In this document: positions 19,831 through 28,163 of the stretch, in pieces
Numbering within the stretch: position 1 is the first letter of the stretch
Layout: every line of letters begins with the position of its first letter
Assembly: GCF_943913405.1 (NCBI RefSeq)
Contig: NZ_CALTYA010000004.1
Location: 62,001-126,000, forward strand
Direction of reading: 5' to 3'
DNA length: 64,000 nt
Source of the DNA: an uncultured Flavobacterium sp.
GTDB lineage: Bacteria > Bacteroidota > Bacteroidia > Flavobacteriales > Flavobacteriaceae
The notes under the pieces: model-generated
Seen by the model: the letters and a program-made list of their open reading frames with translations, nothing else
Database searches by the model: none
Told to the model about the DNA's origin: nothing
Program-made: the position numbers and the translations under genes

Positions 19831-19860
19831 AACCATCTAAAAAAGATGGTTTTTCTTTTT
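19831..19860 (+). terminator. Terminator of the ferritin-like operon
   Basis: AACCATCT-aaaaa-AGATGGTT followed by a T-run. Confidence 0.85.
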
Positions 19861-19977
19861 TATAAATGCTACCTAAGACGAAATACAAATAATCAAATAA
19901 ATTATGCTTAAATTCGCACACTTCTTTTTCAGAAAATCTTTCTGATAATCAACACTTAAAATAATCTTTTATAGGTG

Positions 19978-20008
19978 TTTGCATTTAAAATAATTTATTG
20001 TACTTTTG
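19978..20008 (+). promoter_or_regulatory. Promoter of rplM-rpsI
   Basis: TTTG, 19 bases, TACTTTTG: exact Bacteroidota consensus. Transcription would start near 20015, giving a leader of about 37 bases before rplM. Confidence 0.78.
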
Positions 20009-20051
20009 CACTCCCTTTATTGGGAATGGAATGTTTAATTAAAAATTTATT

Positions 20052-20507
20052 ATGGACGCATTAAGCTACAAGACACAATCAGCAAGCAAAGCCACTGTAC
20101 AAAAAGAGTGGATCATTGTTGACGCTGAAGGTCATAACTTAGGACGTCTTGCTTCAAAAGTCGCAATGATTTTAAGAGGTAAGTACAAACCAAGTTACAC
20201 ACCACACGTGGACTGCGGAGATAACGTAATTGTTATCAACTCAGAAAAAATCAACCTTACAGGTACTAAAATGGACGACAAAATTTACATGCGTCACACA
20301 GGTTACCCAGGAGGACAAAGAACTTTGACTGCTAAAGTATTACAGGCAAAAAACCCTGCTACATTGGTAGAAAAAGCTGTAAAAGGTATGTTACCTAAAA
20401 ACAAATTAGGAGCACAACTTTTCAGAAATTTAAATGTTGTTGTAGGTACTGAGCACAAGCAAGAAGCTCAAAAGCCTAAAACTGTTAACCTTAACGATCT
20501 TAAGTAA
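20052..20507 (+). CDS. rplM: 50S ribosomal protein L13
   Basis: 151 residues, standard length. Conserved L13 blocks are visible: WIIVDAEGHNLGRLAS, GDNVIVINSEKI, RHTGYPGG and VEKAVKGMLPKNKLG. L13 is an early-assembly protein of the large subunit. It is followed by rpsI with the stop and start fused as TAATG, the usual translationally coupled L13-S9 pair. Confidence 0.97.
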   Translation: MDALSYKTQSASKATVQKEWIIVDAEGHNLGRLASKVAMILRGKYKPSYTPHVDCGDNVIVINSEKINLTGTKMDDKIYMRHTGYPGGQRTLTAKVLQAKNPATLVEKAVKGMLPKNKLGAQLFRNLNVVVGTEHKQEAQKPKTVNLNDLK

Positions 20508-20893
20508 TGGCTACAATTCACAAAATCGGTAGAAGAAAAACTGCTGTTGCTCGTGTTTATGTTACAGAAGGAACTGGAAACATCACAGTAAACAAAAAAG
20601 CATTCGCAACTTATTTCCCAACTGCAACTTTACAGTACAAAGTTTTACAAGCTCTTACATTGACAGAGAATGTAAACAACTTTGACGTAAAAGTTAACGT
20701 TTATGGAGGTGGTTCAACTGGTCAAGCAGAAGCTGTAAGAATGGCTATTGCAAGAGCAATGTGCGAAGTTGGCGAAGGAAACAGAGCTATCTTAAAACCA
20801 GAAGGTTTATTAACAAGAGACCCAAGAATGGTTGAACGTAAAAAATTCGGTCAGAAAAAAGCTCGTAAGAGATTCCAATTCTCTAAACGTTAA
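20507..20893 (+). CDS. rpsI: 30S ribosomal protein S9
   Basis: 128 residues. It has IGRRKTAVARV at the N-terminus, GGGSTGQAEAVRMAIARA in the middle, and the basic C-terminal tail ending KRFQFSKR that reaches the decoding site. The start codon shares one base with the rplM stop codon. Confidence 0.97.
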   Translation: MATIHKIGRRKTAVARVYVTEGTGNITVNKKAFATYFPTATLQYKVLQALTLTENVNNFDVKVNVYGGGSTGQAEAVRMAIARAMCEVGEGNRAILKPEGLLTRDPRMVERKKFGQKKARKRFQFSKR

Positions 20894-21075
20894 TATTACC
20901 GTCTTGCTCAACGCGGGCAAGACATCGTTCATTTATTATTTAAAAACAATGTTGTTGTTCCTGTCGAGGCAGGAAATTAGTTTAGCATCTAAATGAAGCC
21001 TAAAGCCTAAAGCTTGCTGCTTAAAGCCAAAAAGGACCATTGCTAATTCAACAGAACGTAAACTATTACATTAAA
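20894..21075 (+). promoter_or_regulatory. Structured rpsI-rpsB spacer, possible S2 leader
   Basis: 182 bases with two good hairpins, GTCTTGC-(8 nt)-GGCAAGAC family at about 20902-20924 and TTCCTG-tcgagg-CAGGAA at 20958-20975. These are followed by a short tandem CCTAAAG CCTAAAG and an AAGC-ttgct-GCTT fold at about 20995-21030. The first hairpin is not followed by a T-run, so it is a poor terminator. No consensus promoter is visible. A ribosomal-protein autoregulatory leader is possible but unproven. Confidence 0.45.
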
Positions 21076-21849
21076 ATGGCAAACAAAGTAGAAGTTAAAG
21101 AATTACTAGAAGCAGGTGTTCACTTCGGACACATGACTAGAAAATGGGACCCAAACATGGCTCCTTACATCTATATGGAGCGTAATGGAATTCACATTAT
21201 CAATCTATATAAAACTGCAGCTAAGATCGAAGAAGCTAACGAAGCTATGAAAAAGATCGCTGCATCAGGTAGAAAAATTTTATTCGTTGCTACCAAAAAA
21301 CAAGCAAAAGATATCGTAGCTGAAAAAGCAGCTGCAGCAAACATGCCTTACATCACTGAAAGATGGCCTGGTGGTATGTTGACTAACTTTGTAACTATCC
21401 GTAAAGCTGTTAAGAAAATGGCTTCTATCGATAGAATGAAGAAAGACGGTACTTTTATGACTTTATCTAAAAAAGAACGTTTACAAGTTGATCGTCTTCG
21501 TGCAAAATTAGAGAAGAACTTAGGTTCTATCGCTGATATGTCAAGACTTCCTGCTGCATTGTTCGTAGTAGATATTAAAGCGGAACACATCGCAATTAAA
21601 GAAGCTCAAAAATTAAACATTCCAGTTTTCGCAATGGTGGATACAAATTCTGACCCAAGAGAGGTTGATTATGTAATCCCTGCAAACGATGATGCTTCTA
21701 AATCAATCGATAAAATCTTGTCTTTAGTAACTGCTGCAGTTATCGAAGGTCTTTCTGATAGAAATTCTTCTGATAACAAGGATGAACAACCAGCTGGTGA
21801 AGTTGCTGCTGCTCCAAGTGAGACTGTAGAAACTGCAACTGAAGAATAA
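21076..21849 (+). CDS. rpsB: 30S ribosomal protein S2
   Basis: 257 residues from the ATG at 21076 (MANKVEVKELLEAGVHFGH). The reading frame extends upstream to 21040, but the extension does not look like S2. Core motifs: GVHFGHMTRKWDPNM, ITERWPGGMLTNF, AALFVVDIKAEHIA, and VDTNSDPREVDYVIPANDDA. The C-terminal 25 residues are an acidic, low-complexity tail common in Bacteroidota S2. Genetically linked to tsf as in most bacteria. Confidence 0.96.
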   Translation: MANKVEVKELLEAGVHFGHMTRKWDPNMAPYIYMERNGIHIINLYKTAAKIEEANEAMKKIAASGRKILFVATKKQAKDIVAEKAAAANMPYITERWPGGMLTNFVTIRKAVKKMASIDRMKKDGTFMTLSKKERLQVDRLRAKLEKNLGSIADMSRLPAALFVVDIKAEHIAIKEAQKLNIPVFAMVDTNSDPREVDYVIPANDDASKSIDKILSLVTAAVIEGLSDRNSSDNKDEQPAGEVAAAPSETVETATEE

Positions 21850-21860
21850 TAAATAAATTT

Positions 21861-21941
21861 AAAGATTGAGAGATTTAATGATTAGGTAATTATTGATTTT
21901 AGAATTAATACTACTTTTAATCCTTAAATTTTTCAATCTTT
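21861..21941 (+). repeat. Long imperfect inverted repeat between rpsB and tsf
   Basis: Arms 21861-21883 and 21919-21941 are complementary at 20 of 23 positions with a 35-base loop. Stem-loop of this size in the rpsB-tsf spacer could tune read-through or processing. It is not a simple T-run terminator. Confidence 0.6.
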
Positions 21942-21964
21942 TCATCTTTAAATCAAAAAATATT

Positions 21965-22927
21965 ATGGCAACAATTACTGCTGCAGACGTAAATAAATTA
22001 AGACAATCTACAGGTGCCGGAATGATGGACTGTAAAAAAGCTTTAGTTGAAGCTGATGGAGATTTCGATAAAGCTATACAAATCCTTAGAGAAAAAGGAC
22101 AAAAAGTTGCTGCTAACCGTTCTGACCGTGAGTCTTCTGAAGGAGCTGCCGTTTCTTTTATCAATGCAGACAACACTAAAGGAGCTATCATCACTTTGAA
22201 CTGCGAAACTGACTTCGTAGGTAAAAATGAGGCTTTCGTAACTTTGGCTAAGCAATTGGTTGAAAAAGCAATCAACTTCTCTTCTAAAGAAGAATTCTTG
22301 GCTTCAGATTTCAACGGAATCACTGTTGCTGAAAAATTAATCGAACAGACGGGTGTTATCGGTGAAAAAATCGAAATCGGTGGTTTTGAAATTTTAGAAG
22401 GCGCTTTCGTTGGATCTTACGTTCACGTTAACAAAATTGCTGCTTTAACAGCTATTTCTGCTAAAGTTGATAACGCTGAAGCACTTACTAAAGATGTTTC
22501 TATGCAAGTTGCTTCTATGGGAGCTGACACATTATCTTACAAAGATTTTGATCCTGCTTTCGTTGCTTCTGAACTTGCTGCTCGTATTGCTGTAATCGAA
22601 AAAGATAATGAAGAAGCTGCACGTTTAGGAAAAACTTTAAAAAATGTTCCTAAATATATTTCTTACTCTCAATTAACTCCTGAAGTTTTAAAACAAGCGG
22701 AAGAAGATGCTAAAGCTGAATTGAAAGCAGAAGGTAAACCAGAACAAATTTGGGACAAAATCATCCCAGGAAAAGTATTGCGTTTCATCTCTGACAATAC
22801 AACTTTAGATCAAGAGAAAGCTTTACTTGACCAAAACTTCATCAAAGATGACAGTAAAAAAGTGGGTGATTATGTTAAGGAATTCAAAGTTGAAATTACA
22901 GGTTTCAAAAGAGTTGCTTTGGGATAA
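21965..22927 (+). CDS. tsf: Elongation factor Ts
   Basis: 320 residues from the ATG at 21965 (MATITAADVNKLRQSTGAGM). The upstream in-frame extension to 21893 runs through the inverted repeat and is rejected. Visible: N-terminal UBA-like module, DCKKALVEADGDFDKA, the nucleotide-exchange contact region CETDFVGKNEAF, and the duplicated core subdomains. The 320-residue length with an inserted second core segment is usual for Bacteroidota. It catalyses GDP release from EF-Tu. Confidence 0.96.
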   Translation: MATITAADVNKLRQSTGAGMMDCKKALVEADGDFDKAIQILREKGQKVAANRSDRESSEGAAVSFINADNTKGAIITLNCETDFVGKNEAFVTLAKQLVEKAINFSSKEEFLASDFNGITVAEKLIEQTGVIGEKIEIGGFEILEGAFVGSYVHVNKIAALTAISAKVDNAEALTKDVSMQVASMGADTLSYKDFDPAFVASELAARIAVIEKDNEEAARLGKTLKNVPKYISYSQLTPEVLKQAEEDAKAELKAEGKPEQIWDKIIPGKVLRFISDNTTLDQEKALLDQNFIKDDSKKVGDYVKEFKVEITGFKRVALG

Positions 22928-22949
22928 TCCATTATTCTATACTTATATT

Positions 22950-22978
22950 GAAAGCGCCATTTTATGGCGCTTTTTTTT
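22950..22978 (+). terminator. Terminator after tsf
   Basis: AAGCGCCA-ttt-TATGGCGCTT followed by a run of eight T. Confidence 0.9.
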
Positions 22979-23000
22979 GTGCAAAAAATTAATAAATACA

Positions 23001-23050
23001 ATTATAACATTTTTTACAAAAAAACGAATGATTGTAATGCTTTTTACAAA
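23001..23050 (+). repeat. Two 20-base direct repeats at 30-bp spacing, upstream of a lipoprotein gene
   Basis: ATTATAACAT followed by TTTTTACAAA (23001-23020) and ATTGTAATGC followed by TTTTTACAAA (23031-23050): 16 of 20 bases identical, the last ten perfectly. The 30-bp period (about three helical turns) suits tandem protein binding in the promoter region of the lipocalin-like gene. Confidence 0.5.
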
Positions 23051-23093
23051 TAATTAATATATGTTATGCTAAATAATTTAAAAACCAAACAAA

Positions 23094-23534
23094 ATGAAAA
23101 AATTTAGTATGATGTTAGTGGCATTTGTCACTTTAGGATTAAGCTCTTGTAGCAGCGATGATGATAGTAGCAGTAACACAACCGCTTCAATTGTAGGCAA
23201 ATGGGAATATCTTCAAGAAGGCGAAATTGTGAACGGCATAGAAACACTAACCCCTTATAATCACACTACAGGATGCAGCAAAGATTATATTGAATTTAAA
23301 ACCAACGCAACCTTTGAGGATGTATGGTACGACAATACAGCTACTGGATGCGTAAGCGATATTGACTCTGGTACATGGACACAAAACGGGACTGCAATAA
23401 CATCTTCCTATTCTGGTCAAACGCCTCAAACTGGTGAAATTTTGATAATTAACGAAACTAGTTTGAAAATAAAACAAGTCGATACTTCAGAAGGTGTAAC
23501 AAAAACATACGTTACCCTTTTCAAAAGAATATAA
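23094..23534 (+). CDS. Lipocalin-like lipoprotein
   Basis: 146 residues. Signal peptide with lipobox LSSC, followed directly by SSDDDSSS: the serine/acidic stretch after the lipid-bearing cysteine is the type of export signal that sends lipoproteins to the cell surface in Flavobacterium. The mature domain starts IVGKWEYL and ends TYVTLFKRI, the pattern of small Bacteroidota lipocalin-like domains (8-stranded barrel). Two cysteines (HTTGCSKDY, ATGCVSD) could form a disulfide. Ligand unknown. Confidence 0.8.
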   Translation: MKKFSMMLVAFVTLGLSSCSSDDDSSSNTTASIVGKWEYLQEGEIVNGIETLTPYNHTTGCSKDYIEFKTNATFEDVWYDNTATGCVSDIDSGTWTQNGTAITSSYSGQTPQTGEILIINETSLKIKQVDTSEGVTKTYVTLFKRI

Positions 23535-23551
23535 TCAAATTTAAATAATTT

Positions 23552-23587
23552 AAAACCCTCAATTTTCAAAACAGATTGAGGGTTTTT
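23552..23587. terminator. Bidirectional terminator between the lipoprotein gene and ald
   Basis: AAAACCCTCAAT / ATTGAGGGTTTT with a T-run on the right and A-run on the left; serves both convergent genes. Confidence 0.85.
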
Positions 23588-23601
23588 TACTTTTATGAAA
23601 A

Positions 23602-24675
23602 TTATTTCTTTATTCCTTCGTAAACAATCTCTCCTTTGACAATATTCAGCCCCTTTCTCAAATCTTTGTTCAATTCACAAGCTTTTTCCCAACCTAAATT
23701 TGCAATTTTCAATACATAAGGCAAAGTAACATTGGTCAAAGCCAAAGTAGAAGTATAAGGAACCGCACCCGGCATATTTGCCACGCAATAATGAACAACG
23801 TCATCAATTATATAAGTCGGATCTTCATGCGTCGTCGCCTTTGTAGTTTCAAAACAGCCACCTTGATCCACGGCAACATCTACCAAAACAGTTCCAGGGC
23901 GCATGTCTTTCAACATATCTCTCGTGATTAATTTCGGCGCTTTTGCACCAGGAATCAAAACGCCGCCAACAATCAAATCATGGTTTTTTATATGTCTTCT
24001 AATTGTATATTCTGTAGACAACTCAGTAACTACGTGGCTTGGCATTACATCATTAACATAACGGAGGCGTTTCATATTGATATCCAAAATCGTCACGTGA
24101 GCCCCAAGCCCTGCAGCCATTTTTGCAGCTTGAATCCCGACAACTCCTGCCCCAAGAATCAAGACTTTTCCAGGCGGAACACCCGGTACGCCTCCTAAAA
24201 GAATTCCTCTTCCTTTAATTGGCTTTTCAAGATATTTTGCTCCCTGCTGGATTGCCATTCTTCCAGCCACTTCAGACATTGGAGTTAATAAAGGCAAAGT
24301 TCCGTCTTCATCTTCAACGGTTTCATAAGCAATACAGACTGATTTTGAAGACATCATCGCATCTGTCAATTCTTTGCTTGAAGCGAAATGAAAATAGGTA
24401 AAAACAATCTGGTTTTCTTTAATCAAAGGATATTCTTCAGCAATCGGTTCTTTGACTTTCACAATCAAATCGCTCAAGGCATAAACCTGATGCATGGTTT
24501 CCAAAACTATTGCTCCAGCATCTTTGTAATCTCGGTCAAAAAAACCGCTTCCTTCCCCTGCAGTACTTTGAACATAAACCGTGTGCTTATTTTTTATTAG
24601 TTCAAAAACACCTGCCGGAGTTAAGCCCACTCTGCTTTCATTATTTTTTATTTCCTTAGTAACCCCTATTTTCAT
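23602..24675 (-). CDS. ald: Alanine dehydrogenase
   Basis: 357 residues. N-terminal catalytic domain MKIGVTKEIKNNESRVGLTP with the substrate-binding Arg and Lys (VKVKEP), the conserved TYFHFAS, and the NAD-binding Rossmann segment GKVLILGAGVVGIQAAKMA followed by the acidic end VTILDIN. It converts L-alanine and NAD+ to pyruvate, ammonia and NADH. It is somewhat shorter than the usual 370 residues, mostly at the C-terminus. A TATATTTG -7 element lies at 24699-24706 on the minus strand. Confidence 0.93.
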   Translation of the reverse strand: MKIGVTKEIKNNESRVGLTPAGVFELIKNKHTVYVQSTAGEGSGFFDRDYKDAGAIVLETMHQVYALSDLIVKVKEPIAEEYPLIKENQIVFTYFHFASSKELTDAMMSSKSVCIAYETVEDEDGTLPLLTPMSEVAGRMAIQQGAKYLEKPIKGRGILLGGVPGVPPGKVLILGAGVVGIQAAKMAAGLGAHVTILDINMKRLRYVNDVMPSHVVTELSTEYTIRRHIKNHDLIVGGVLIPGAKAPKLITRDMLKDMRPGTVLVDVAVDQGGCFETTKATTHEDPTYIIDDVVHYCVANMPGAVPYTSTLALTNVTLPYVLKIANLGWEKACELNKDLRKGLNIVKGEIVYEGIKK

Positions 24676-24744
24676 AATGCATTAATTTAAAATATATTCA
24701 AATATACATTATTACCCCATAAAAAATCAGGGCTATGTTTTAAA

Positions 24745-25392
24745 TTATTTAAATATTTCTAAAAAACGAATAAAATTTCCTCTTGTAATTTCTCTTGCCC
24801 CTAAACTTTCAAGGTGGTCATTATGAACTTGACAATCTAAAAGTTTATAATTTTCATCCTTTAATTTATTTACCAAAAAGCTAAAAGCGACTTTGGAAGC
24901 ATTTGAAACTTTTGAAAACATGCTTTCGCCACAGAAAACAGTCCCCGTTCCTAAATCAATTCCGTATAAACCGCCGACAAGAACATCATCCTGCCAGACT
25001 TCAACTGATTTTGCGAAACCTAATTCATTTAACTTGCAGTAAGCTTCAATCATTTCATTGGTGATCCAAGTTCCGTTTTGGCCGTCTCTTTTGATGGCAC
25101 TGCAGTTGAAAATTACGTCTCTGAAATTTTGATTGAAAGTAACTTTGAAAATATTTCTGTTTATAATATTCCGCAAGCTTTTTGAAACCGCAAATTCTTC
25201 TGGAAAAACCACCATTCTATATTCGGGCGACCACCACAAAATCGGCTCGTCATCTTCAAACCAAGGAAAAATACCACTCCGATAAGCAAGCATCAATCTT
25301 TCTGGAGACAAATCGCCACCAACAGCTAAAATTCCATCGTCATTAGCTTCTTCTACTGGCGGAAAATACATTTCTTTTCTTATAAAATACAT
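24745..25392 (-). CDS. aat: Leucyl/phenylalanyl-tRNA-protein transferase
   Basis: 215 residues. Diagnostic motifs: FPPVEEANDDGILAVGGDL, YRSGIFPWF, ILWWSPEYR, GGLYGIDLG, GESMFS and LLDCQVHNDHLESLGA. The enzyme adds Leu or Phe to N-terminal Arg/Lys of proteins, marking them for ClpAP/ClpS degradation by the N-end rule. It lies in line with ald and DUF3127 on the minus strand but with its own spacing. Confidence 0.95.
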   Translation of the reverse strand: MYFIRKEMYFPPVEEANDDGILAVGGDLSPERLMLAYRSGIFPWFEDDEPILWWSPEYRMVVFPEEFAVSKSLRNIINRNIFKVTFNQNFRDVIFNCSAIKRDGQNGTWITNEMIEAYCKLNELGFAKSVEVWQDDVLVGGLYGIDLGTGTVFCGESMFSKVSNASKVAFSFLVNKLKDENYKLLDCQVHNDHLESLGAREITRGNFIRFLEIFK

Positions 25393-25450
25393 TCAAATTC
25401 AATTATCAAATTCAACAATATTTTTCATCTGTCTTTACTTTAAAACCATA

Positions 25451-25480
25451 AAAAAACCGCAAGAAAATTTCTGCGGTTTT
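25451..25480 (-). terminator. Terminator after the DUF3127 gene
   Basis: AAAACCGCA / TGCGGTTTT nine-bp stem; on the minus strand it is followed by a T-run. Confidence 0.8.
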
Positions 25481-25500
25481 AAAATATCTTACATTAAAGA

Positions 25501-25875
25501 TTAGAAAGGCAAATCGTCGTGCTCTTCTTCTTTGTAGTTTGCAGCTGGTTCAAAAGCTTCTTTCGCTGGCATTGGAGGAACTTGTCCTTGTGGTGCTTCA
25601 GCTTGCAATTTCTCAATTCTCCAACCTTGGATGCTATTGAAATATTTAGTCTCGCCTTGTGGATTTGTCCATTCTCTACCTCTTAAATTGATAGAAACTT
25701 TCACCGCTTCGCCTGGTCTGTAATTATTTAGCAAATCACATTTATCCTGAGTAAATTCAATCATGATATGTTGTGGATATTGCTCTTCAGTCGTAACAAC
25801 CAATTCTCTTTTCTTAAACGCCGCACTTACTTGCTGTTCAGCATTTATCACTTTAACTTTTCCTGTAACTTCCAT
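25501..25875 (-). CDS. DUF3127 protein, OB-fold-like with SSB-type tail
   Basis: 124 residues, belonging by sequence to DUF3127 (MEVTGKVKVINAEQQVSAAFKK..., GREWTNPQGETKYFNSIQGW). The pattern of strands resembles an OB fold. The C-terminus is a flexible Pro/Gln/Glu-rich linker ending DDLPF, which looks like the acidic DDxPF tip by which single-strand DNA-binding protein recruits repair and replication partners. That suggests a DNA- or RNA-binding protein, but this is inference; the family has no assigned function. Confidence 0.82.
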   Translation of the reverse strand: MEVTGKVKVINAEQQVSAAFKKRELVVTTEEQYPQHIMIEFTQDKCDLLNNYRPGEAVKVSINLRGREWTNPQGETKYFNSIQGWRIEKLQAEAPQGQVPPMPAKEAFEPAANYKEEEHDDLPF

Positions 25876-25937
25876 AATATCAATTGTTTTTATTTATTTA
25901 AATGGCTTATAATCTTAAAGCCTTCTCATTCATTTCT

Positions 25938-26816
25938 TTAAATTCTTTGAGTCAATAACATTTTCCATGCAGAAATTACGTCATTATTATCAAGATATTC
26001 TTTTGCTTTCAAATGCACTTTTTCTTGGTCATCAGAACTCAAAACGCCTTTGACCGCAAAATTTGCTTTTACAAATATATCAATTTCCTCGAAAGTAGGC
26101 AACGCTTCCACGTTTCCTAATTTGCCTAAATCATTCCCATCAAAAACAGCGCTTTGCTTTATAAAATCAGGAATACTATCTACGCCAATACCTAAAGTTG
26201 TCAGCGGTTTTTCTACTTCAAAAAGTCCTGCGTTTGATCTTGAATACCAATTCCCGCCTAATCTTGAAACCAAATCAATTTTATGCTGGTCAATTCCTCC
26301 ATTTTCATCTAAAATCTTTTCGTCAATATGCATTTTTATGACTTCGCAAATAATCAGATTTCCGGCACCGCCTTCAGTTCCAAGACTGATAATTTGCTGT
26401 ATTTTGCATTCAAACTGAACCGGAGATTCTTTTACACGAAATGGTTTTACCAAATCAGATGGAATTGCCGTAAATCCTGCTTTCAAAAACTCGTTCACGC
26501 CGTCGCCATATTCTGTACTAGAAAGCGATGCCTGCTGTACCATGTCAAAACTTACGACATTGATCACCACTTCTCGCGTTGCTTCCGCATTGATCAAAGT
26601 GTGTTTTATCGTATTGTCGCGAACACGTCTCGAAGGTGAAAAAACCAAAATCGGCGGATTAGCACTAAAAAGATTAAAAAAACTGAATGGCGAAAGGTTT
26701 GGATTTCCATCTTTGTCAACCGTGCTGGCAAAAGCAATCGGTCGCGGACCAACAGAACCTTGCAAATAACCTTGCAATTTCGCCGTAGGAATTTCTTTTG
26801 GATCTATACTAATCAT
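25938..26816 (-). CDS. Flavin reductase-like FMN-binding split-barrel protein
   Basis: 292 residues. The first 200 form a flavin reductase-type split barrel: GPRPIAFASTVDKDGNPNLS, SFFNLFSANPPILVFSPS (FMN phosphate and isoalloxazine contacts), REVVINVVS, and a C-terminal helical extension of about 90 residues. Members either reduce FMN with NAD(P)H or act as oxidoreductases of unknown substrate. A good promoter lies 18 bases upstream. No partner monooxygenase is adjacent. Confidence 0.87.
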   Translation of the reverse strand: MISIDPKEIPTAKLQGYLQGSVGPRPIAFASTVDKDGNPNLSPFSFFNLFSANPPILVFSPSRRVRDNTIKHTLINAEATREVVINVVSFDMVQQASLSSTEYGDGVNEFLKAGFTAIPSDLVKPFRVKESPVQFECKIQQIISLGTEGGAGNLIICEVIKMHIDEKILDENGGIDQHKIDLVSRLGGNWYSRSNAGLFEVEKPLTTLGIGVDSIPDFIKQSAVFDGNDLGKLGNVEALPTFEEIDIFVKANFAVKGVLSSDDQEKVHLKAKEYLDNNDVISAWKMLLTQRI

Positions 26817-26833
26817 AAAATTTTACGTTTAAA

Positions 26834-26862
26834 CAAAAGTAGCAAATTGAATCAAGATGCAA
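26834..26862 (-). promoter_or_regulatory. Promoter of the flavin reductase-like gene
   Basis: On the minus strand TTG, 18 bases, TACTTTTG. Start of transcription would be about 10 bases before the start codon, giving a very short leader. Confidence 0.65.
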
Positions 26863-26945
26863 TAGCGAAGCTTTTAAGACTTATAAACAGTTTCTGATTT
26901 TTGACTTCTTTCTTTTTCCTATATTTATACCTCAAAATAAAATTT

Positions 26946-28097
26946 ATGCAGTTTTCTGAAAAAAGAAATGTCACACGATGGATTATCATCATAATTTCCT
27001 TCATAATCATTACGCTTATACTTTGGAATACCTATACCTTCTTTCAAATTTTTAAGAATGAAGAACGCTTAAAAATGGAAGTCTGGGCTTCCTCCTTGAA
27101 TACTATCAATAAAGCGGATCTTGAAAACGACGATATTTCGCTTCCTTTAAAAATTGTAGATCTAAACAGAACAATTCCGATTGTACTTACCGATCAAAAC
27201 GGAAAAATCATGGGAATGAGAAACATTTCTGATGAAATTGTAAACGATTCTATTAAATCAAAAACATTTTTCAAAAACTTTAAAAACGAAAATCCTCCGA
27301 TTACTATTGAATATTTACCAGGAGAACTGCAATATATTTATTACGGAAATTCCTCGCTTTTAAATAATTTAAAATACTATCCGATTGCATTATTCTTGAT
27401 TCTATTTCTCTTCGGATTATTGATTTTCAACTTCTACAGGGCAAGCAGAATGGCAACCCAAAACAAGCTTTGGGCAGGAATGGCGAAAGAAACTGCGCAC
27501 CAAATTGGGACACCGCTTTCTTCTTTATTAGGATGGATTGAAATTATGAAAGCAGATGATGTTGACGAAACTACGGTTACTGAAATCGAAAAAGATATCG
27601 TCAGATTGCAGACCATTGCTGATCGTTTTTCAAAAATCGGGTCAGAACCTGTCTTGGAAGAAAAAGACCTTATCAGCGAAACCGAACAGTCTTATGATTA
27701 TTTAAAATCTAGGTTTTCTAAGCAAATTGATTTCAGTTTCAAAGCTCCTGATTATCCGATTTTGGTTTCTATCAATCCAATTTTGCATAGCTGGACAATT
27801 GAAAATCTGATGAAAAACGCCATTGATGCGATGAAAGGCCGAGGAAAATTGGCAATTGAAATTACGGAAGACGCTAAATTTGTAAAAATAAAAGTAAAAG
27901 ATTCTGGAAAAGGAATTCCGAAGAATCAGTTCAAGCGAATTTTTGAACCCGGATTTACGACTAAAAAGCGCGGTTGGGGATTAGGACTTTCCCTTACGAA
28001 GAGAATTGTAGAAGAATATCACAATGGAAAAATAAAGGTTTTTTCTTCTGAAAACATGAAGGGAACTTGCATGTTGATTAGCTTGAGGAAGCTATAA
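26946..28097 (+). CDS. Sensor histidine kinase without adjacent response regulator
   Basis: 383 residues from the ATG at 26946 (MQFSEKRNVTRW). Two membrane segments (about 12-35 and 140-162) frame a periplasmic sensor domain of about 105 residues. The histidine-containing motif is AKETAHQIGTPLSSLLGW (H about 184). The ATPase domain has NLMKNAIDAM (N box), DSGKGIP (G1), FEPGFTTKKRGWGLGL (F and G2 boxes). No response regulator gene lies on either side, so it is an orphan; its partner must be encoded elsewhere. Confidence 0.9.
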   Translation: MQFSEKRNVTRWIIIIISFIIITLILWNTYTFFQIFKNEERLKMEVWASSLNTINKADLENDDISLPLKIVDLNRTIPIVLTDQNGKIMGMRNISDEIVNDSIKSKTFFKNFKNENPPITIEYLPGELQYIYYGNSSLLNNLKYYPIALFLILFLFGLLIFNFYRASRMATQNKLWAGMAKETAHQIGTPLSSLLGWIEIMKADDVDETTVTEIEKDIVRLQTIADRFSKIGSEPVLEEKDLISETEQSYDYLKSRFSKQIDFSFKAPDYPILVSINPILHSWTIENLMKNAIDAMKGRGKLAIEITEDAKFVKIKVKDSGKGIPKNQFKRIFEPGFTTKKRGWGLGLSLTKRIVEEYHNGKIKVFSSENMKGTCMLISLRKL

Positions 28098-28156
28098 AAC
28101 ACAAATTTCACAGATCTACACAAATTAAATCCGTGAGAATCTGTGAAATCTGTGTT
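28098..28156. repeat. Inverted repeat with CACAGAT core between convergent genes
   Basis: Arms 28098-28115 and 28139-28156 are complementary at 17 of 18 bases, with a 23-base loop. It lies between the kinase gene and the HIT gene, both of which end at it, so it probably acts as a bidirectional terminator. It shares words with the repeat at 16785-16838. Confidence 0.7.
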
Positions 28157-28163
28157 GTAAATA

